DNA from: Cavenderia fasciculata
Lineage: Eukaryota > Evosea > Eumycetozoa > Acytosteliales > Cavenderiaceae
Direction: 5' to 3'
Assembly: GCF_000203815.1 (NCBI RefSeq)
Contig: NW_004457729.1
Coordinates: 3,224,674-3,288,673, forward strand
Length of the DNA stretch: 64,000 nucleotides
Shown here piece after piece: positions 58,332 to 64,000 of this stretch (position 1 is its first letter; each line of letters opens with the position of its first letter). Under the pieces are notes generated by a model. The model searched no databases. It saw only the letters and a list, made by a program, of their open reading frames with translations, and was not told the DNA's origin. The position numbers and the translations under genes are program-made.

Positions 58332-58990
58332 TTTAATTTGGTTGATTTTGATTTTGATTTTGATTTTGATTTGATTAAAATAGATATATATATATATGAA
58401 TTTAGTCTACTGTTGATATTATCTGTTGTCTAGTTTCGGAAGGGAGGCTTTATTTTTCGTTGCAACTCGGTGTTGTTTGAGATCTGAACCTTTTCAAAAA
58501 AATCAAATTAATTTAAAAAAAAACAAAGGTTTTTTAGAAATTAAATTTAATATATATATTTTTCTAAAAGTTTTCTAAAGTTGTAGGAACTTCTTACAAT
58601 AATAATAGAAACAATGAAAATAATAATAATATTTAAAAATTACTGCTCAAATTAATGCTGAGCTGCTGCTATGTTGTGTGGAGCTTGTATCATGATGATG
58701 ATGATGATGATGTGTGTGGGCTATCAACACTATCAATTTGGTCCTTATCTCTACCACTTAAAGTAATGTTATAACAATAGTGTAGTATGTGTTTGTATGG
58801 TATGCATGTTAGTTCTAAGGCGCATTACTTTTTAAAAACAGACAGCGGGGTGTGAACTTGGTTTTTGAATTTTGGCGGGTACAATATAAATAATTTGAAA
58901 ATGGCATGCACCAACCTCTCTTTTAGAAAGATGCTCTTTTAAACCTACACACTTAAATTAAATACAACACGCACATACGCACACTACACT
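58332..58990. promoter_or_regulatory. Divergent promoter region (dehydrogenase / mad2)
   Basis: AT-rich, with a GATGAT microsatellite near 58695 and a GC-richer core TTTTGGCGGGTACAAT near 58872-58885. The TTTGGCGGG element resembles an E2F/DP site, which would suit a cell-cycle gene such as mad2; this is inference from one match. Confidence 0.45.
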
Positions 58991-59978
58991 ATGCAATCTG
59001 CTATTGCAACAAAGAATAACATTACATTGAAAGGATCTACAGAGATTGTAACAGAGTTCTTTTGTATGTAGAATAAAGCACGACGAGTCAATGCCGAATT
59101 GATTGACATCCAATTGATTACTGTACTTACTTACTTACTTATACCCTCCCTCTCAATCATCATCATTCATTTTAGCATATGGTATTAATAGGTAAGAGTT
59201 AAATACAATGTAGTTGGTTGCAATCATGATTGTAGTGTAGTGACTAACTCGTACTCTACTCTTTTTTGTTTGTTTGTAGTATATTATTTCAAAGAGGAAT
59301 CTATCCACCTGAATCATTTACAAGAGTAGCTAAATATGGATTATCTATTCTTGTCACTGCCGACAAGGGATTGAAAGAGTATTTGGATAATGTTTTGAAA
59401 CAACTCTCTGATTGGTTGTTGACTGGAAACGTTCAAAAGTTGGTGTTGGTTATCACCGACGTAGTCACTAAAGAGACTTTGGAACGTTGGGTATTTGATG
59501 TCCAAACTGATATTCCAAAGGAAGGAGAGTATGTTAAAATAGATATACATATATTAAATAATCCAACTTTATAATAATAATAATAATCAAACTGTTTGTG
59601 TTTATATTTTTGATTTTAGAACACCAAGACAAAAACCAGAAAAAGAAATAATGAATGAAATCCAAGCTATCATTAGACAAATCACAGCAAGTATTACCTT
59701 TTTACCATTACTTCCAAACGCATGCACATTTGATCTATTGGTCTACACAAACAAGGATATCGCAGTACCACAGAAATGGGAGGAAAGTGATCCACAATAT
59801 ATTACCAATAGTCAACATGTTAGACTTCGTTCATTCACAACTACTGTATGTCATAACAACACCAACAACTCAAATATATATATATATATATATATATTGT
59901 TTGTCTAATCTCTCCTTTTTATTATTATTTATATAGATTCATAAAGTTGATACAATGGTTGCTTATAAAATGGGTTAA
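58991..59978 (+). CDS. mad2: Spindle checkpoint protein MAD2 (HORMA domain)
   Basis: Exons 58991-59063, 59176-59191, 59280-59528, 59620-59845 and 59937-59978 encode 201 residues, the family length. MAD2 signals unattached kinetochores by closing around Mad1/Cdc20 peptides and inhibiting the anaphase-promoting complex. Seen: ITLKGSTEIVTEFFSYGINS, ILFQRGIYPPESFTRVAKYG, LERWVFDVQ, IIRQITASITFLPLL, VPQKWEESDPQYITNSQHVR and LRSFTTTIHKVDTMVAYKM. Exon 2 is only 16 bases. The end (KMG) is slightly shorter than the animal tail. Confidence 0.97.
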
Positions 59979-62024
59979 GTAAGTGATGTGTGTGTGGACA
60001 TGATTAATGAATGATAAATAGATAAATAAATATGTGAATAATCATACCCTTCATTGGCTATGACGATCAACACATTACGATAATAATAATAATAATAATA
60101 ATATTCTAAAACTGGAACAAATAGTTTTTAGACCATGGGCAAAAAAGACATTGATCAATTGATTGATTGATATGTTCCAAGAATGATTTATAATTATAAA
60201 CAGATGTATACATGGAGCTGGTATGGTCATAATGACATGATTCCAAATTAAGTTCCTAATCATGATGATTCCAAGTTTATCCAACACATGTTGTTGTACA
60301 CGAATTTAAAAAGTCGTACGACAATTGGTACAATCATCATTTGTTATACAATCCAATCAACGACAGATAGAGGGGATATGAGGGACAATCAACCATGCAA
60401 ACGATAAACTATTTATAAACAACCTAGTGTAATTGTAGATGCAATTGTAGTCTCTGCTCTACTTGCATCTCATCAAATCATTGAGAGAGCTCTTTAAAAG
60501 GAAACTTTAAGGTATTGATGATGCCCATCTTATTCTGTTCTGGTCTGTGTTTTTGCCCCCAAAAACAAAGCAGATTAGAATCCTCCTTGGATGCTTTTTT
60601 AACCATGCGGCAGTGTGTGTTGTTTGATGGTGTTGTTGCAGAATTTGAACCACCCAGCCCAGAAGTTCCCAACTTTCTCCTCCTCCTTGTTACTCTCTCC
60701 TCATCCTCCTCACCCACCCTTGTCAAGATGCATCTCACCACCCACCGACCCACCATCACCAATCTAAAATGATCAACATGACGGTAATTAATATTAAGTG
60801 TGTGGGTGAATGCATGAGAGAATGAGAATGAATGAAAGTAAAACCCAAGTAAAGGTAAAGGGGTTAAAGTAAAGTAAAGTTCATCATCATTCATTATTTA
60901 TTATAGTGTTGTTCTATAAATACATATATATACACATAACAACAACATTATATATTATTACATCATCAACAACAACAATAACAGTAAAGTAGTTGTGTCG
61001 AACAAACATAACCAACCAATAGATAGACACTCATAGACTATATAGAAGATTAGAAAGTGGAGATATAGATATAATATATTAGATAACCAACCAACTACTT
61101 ACTCAACCACAACAGCAGTACAATCACAACGACAATCTAGATACAAAGTGAAGTGAAGGGAAAGAGAGAGAGAGAATAGATAGAGTTGAACACAGTAACT
61201 GACTGAGCCAGTAGTGGTCAAGTGAGTGCACTCTACTTTATAATTTTATTGTATGTATTATTATGTGATAGGAGGGGGGCAATCTATATCATTAGAGTAG
61301 AGGGTTGGTTGGTTGGTTGGTTTATAGACCTCTTACCATACATCTCATCTCACACAAACACACAAACACACACACACACACAACTCAACTCCACCGTTGT
61401 CGATGAGACCATCACACACACACACACACTAAACACAACCAACACATAAACCATGTACTCTCATTAAAATTTGTATCAAGAAAGGAAAGGGGTGGGTCTG
61501 TTTTACTTTAAAAGTCCAAATTAAATTAAAAATTTAATATAATGCAACACAACAGAGAGAGCTAGCGTAGCGTACAACAGAAGCAAACCAACAAACAAAC
61601 AACAAACAACAAACAAACATCAAAAATACAACCCAACCATCTTCCTTCTCCTCCTTATTGAACTGCGTAGAAAGACATCGATAGAGATAGAGAGAGAGTG
61701 AGAGGAATAGAAAAACAAAGAACAACATCATCAATCAAATCAATCAAACAAGTAACCAACAACAAACAAGCGCAATCAAATAATAATACAATAATAATTC
61801 ATATACATTTATATATAATTTAAATATTTGATTGTACACAAATCATACATTCATTCATTTATTCATTGATTGATTGATTCCCAACCATATAAAAGGTTTA
61901 TATAAAACCATTCATAGAGAGTATAGGTACAGTACACAATATTGGTCGACATAGTTTCGAAACTAGTTAGCATTCCATTCCATCATTCCAATATTTATTT
62001 TTGCATATATATGATAATTCATTC

Positions 62025-62083
<59 letters not shown>

Positions 62084-62819
62084 TATAAATATATTTATAT
62101 TGACAGTGACGGTTCAGTCAAACCTCTTCATCTTCAATCACCATCCATGAAAACAAAAACAAAAAAAAACCTATTTGTTCATATTTTTTTTTAAAAACCA
62201 AATTTGATTGATTGGTTATTTTTGGTTGGAGGAGCTGCAGTTGTTGTTGTTGTTGTTGTTGGTTGAGTGATTGAAGATTCCTTCCTTTCTTTCATTACTT
62301 GTCCTAGTATCTATCAGTCATTAATATTTATTAATTTCACAAGACACAACAACAACAACCTTTTTCTCATTACCATTATTATTATTATTATAATTATTTG
62401 AAATAATAATAGTATTATTATTTTATTCCAATCATTTTTTATTTTTTGGATTTCCGATATCTAATCATCATCCTCATCCACTCATTCTTACTTCAACTTG
62501 AGTTCACCTCACATCACCTCACTCATTACTTTTTGTACAACCCAAACTCAACCCAACCATAATTTAAATTAAATTTGTGTCTTTTTTTTTTTTAATTTAT
62601 TGTTTTATCCCTCTCTTTTCCTTTCACATTCCCTTTTCCATTAGCTATATATATACAGTTTATATTAATTTACTTCCTTTTTAATTTATTTATTATTGTA
62701 GAGTAGAGATTACGTAAAGAAACGCTTTTAAAAGATTTTTGAAGGCGATTCCAACTACGATCTCGTACGACACTAGCATCTCATCAAAAATAGATTACTT
62801 AAAGTATTTTTTCAGTTCG
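59979..62819. other. 2.8-kb non-coding region upstream of the MATH gene
   Basis: AT-rich with many simple repeats. A GC-richer island at about 60480-60780 has an ATG-started minus-strand frame (60478-60756, 92 codons, MVGRWVVRCILTRVGEEDEE...) and a plus-strand frame of 85 codons; neither is recognised. GGTT, CA and AAT repeats follow. A polypyrimidine-CAG site just before the ATG at 62820 could be a splice acceptor, so part of this region may be 5' UTR. Confidence 0.5.
62026..62082. repeat. (AAT)n microsatellite, about 18 units
   Basis: Uninterrupted trinucleotide run, the longest in the window, about 740 bases upstream of the MATH gene ATG. Confidence 0.9.
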
Positions 62820-64000
62820 ATGATGAGTTTCACCTTTGACACTAGCGGCGGCAGCAGCAGCGGCAGCAGTAGCAGTAACTCCTCACAACAGGCACAAGGA
62901 AGTTCAAACCCAACCAACACCAACACTGCTCATCCAATCACTGGTGCCAAAGATGCCTTGAGCTCCGCCGTCACAATTGGAGGAGGAGAAGACTTTAATA
63001 CTCCCACTCAAGGTTCAAAGACTGTCGAGATATCAAACTTTTCCAATTACAAGGAAAGTTTCTATACACCTATATTTCATTTATGTGATTCAAATTGGTA
63101 AGGAAAAAAGAAAACAAAACAATTAAACAAATATTGTATATATATTTATTAATTTATTAATTTTTATTTTTGTTTAGGAGATTATTAATATTTCCAGAAG
63201 GTAATAATAGTCCAGGAAATATATCTATATTTCTTGATTACTATGATATTGGTGTCAACCCATTATTTGAAAAAGATGCCAATCTAACGTTAACTCTTAT
63301 CAATCAAGGTGACTCGAAAAAGAATGTCAAGAAAAGTATGTGCAAGTAGACAACAACCAATCAAAAAAAAAAAAACAAAAAAAAAGTTGGAAAATCGAAA
63401 AACCACCATTGGAGGATATGGAGGTGTCGATCGTCGATTTTTAAACACAACTACAAGATATAATAATAACAGTCTTGCTAACTTTTGATATTTCATTCAT
63501 TTTCAAATTCCATTTCTAAATTTATTTAGCATCACAACACAAGTTTTCATTCAAAGGTGTAAATTGGGGTTTTGTCAGTTTTCTTTCACTACAAACTTTA
63601 TTAAAGACTGAAAATGGTTTCCTTATTCAAGATAAATTAAAAATCAAAGTGGAAATTCAATCTCATTCTGGTACAATAGATAAATCAGATCCAAAGTATG
63701 TCGACATAATATATTTATTTATATATTTTGAATTATTTATTTATTTTTAATTTCTATTTATTCTTTTAGAAATGCAAAACCATATGGTAAATTTAGTTAT
63801 AGTTTAACGAATTTTAGTCATCATTTTGAAAACTTTTATTCTCCAACTTATTATGTTTGTGGATCGAATTGGAGGATCTATATCTTTCCAAATGGATATT
63901 CTTCACCAAATTATTTTTCAGTGTATCTGGATTTGTTGGACGTCAAGTTTAAACCATTGATGAGCAAACATCTCTTTTTTGCAATCGAAATTGTCAACCA
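62820..64000 (+). CDS. Multi-MATH-domain protein (3' partial)
   Basis: Exons 62820-63097, 63178-63335, 63530-63695 and 63770 to beyond the window. I place the start at the tandem ATG (MMSFTFDTSGG); the frame upstream lacks an ATG. After a S/N-rich region, a first MATH (meprin and TRAF homology) domain runs from ISNFSNYKESFYTPIF through CDSNWRLLIFPEGN and SISIFLDYYDI to GVNWGFVSFLSL; a second begins YSLTNFSHHFENFYSPTYYV, CGSNWRIYIFPNGYSS. The W-R-(L/I)-x-(I/F)-x-P-x-G signature is typical. MATH domains bind short peptide motifs; repeated MATH proteins are common in dictyostelids, some fused to ubiquitin proteases, which cannot be judged here. Confidence 0.9.

Noticed and set aside
61222-61449. 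75-codon plus-strand frame
   Set aside because: Built from GGTT and CA dinucleotide repeats.
1-64000. tRNA, rRNA or CRISPR
   Set aside because: I found no cloverleaf with a convincing T-loop and no spaced direct-repeat array; a tRNA search program would be needed to exclude weak candidates.

Overview
This window is nuclear DNA of a dictyostelid social amoeba; I cannot fix the species from sequence alone. The evidence is very AT-rich intergenic DNA, short introns (about 60-110 bases) that nearly all start GTATGT or GTAAGT and end in TAG, poly-Q/N/T/S tracts in proteins, ATG starts preceded by A-runs, and typical dictyostelid families: atypical ankyrin repeats, EGF-like ComC-type receptors and RasGEFs. 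Exon joins given below were checked by reading frame, and exon lengths sum to whole codons.

Layout. 0-16 kb is mostly housekeeping: the 3' part of a UBE3A-like HECT ubiquitin ligase, a low-complexity locus open in two frames, an ankyrin protein, a TOM1/TOM3-like seven-helix membrane protein, a small SNAPC5-like protein, PRPP synthetase, a signal-anchored membrane protein, a syntaxin-16-type SNARE and CDK7. 16.8-31 kb holds a 1420-residue BRCT-DUF4062-STAND-TPR protein of nephrocystin-3 type, a RasGEF, a long Q/S/N-rich protein with a cluster of basophilic kinase motifs, and then 3.1 kb of non-coding DNA with several perfect palindromes. 31-40 kb has an AIF/FSP1-like oxidoreductase, a tandem array of four atypical ankyrin paralogues (one frameshifted) plus a decayed fifth fragment, and a zinc-binding protein. 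40-58 kb has a beta-lactamase-fold protein, a RUN-domain protein, a 1177-residue ComC-like EGF receptor, a GH57-like protein, a rhodanese-DUSP phosphatase and a short-chain dehydrogenase, interspersed with four Crinkler/RHS-type elements in different states of decay. 59-64 kb has MAD2 and the start of a multi-MATH-domain protein behind about 2.8 kb of non-coding DNA.

The genes are independent transcription units on both strands, not operons. The accessory part is the Crinkler/RHS and ankyrin families, which show birth-and-death: a premature in-frame stop, a 14-base slippage deletion, a Crinkler relic split on either side of the ComC-like gene, and a copy with a different (SAM-like) header domain. 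The nephrocystin-3-like STAND protein has an unusual nucleotide-binding motif lacking the Walker A lysine.
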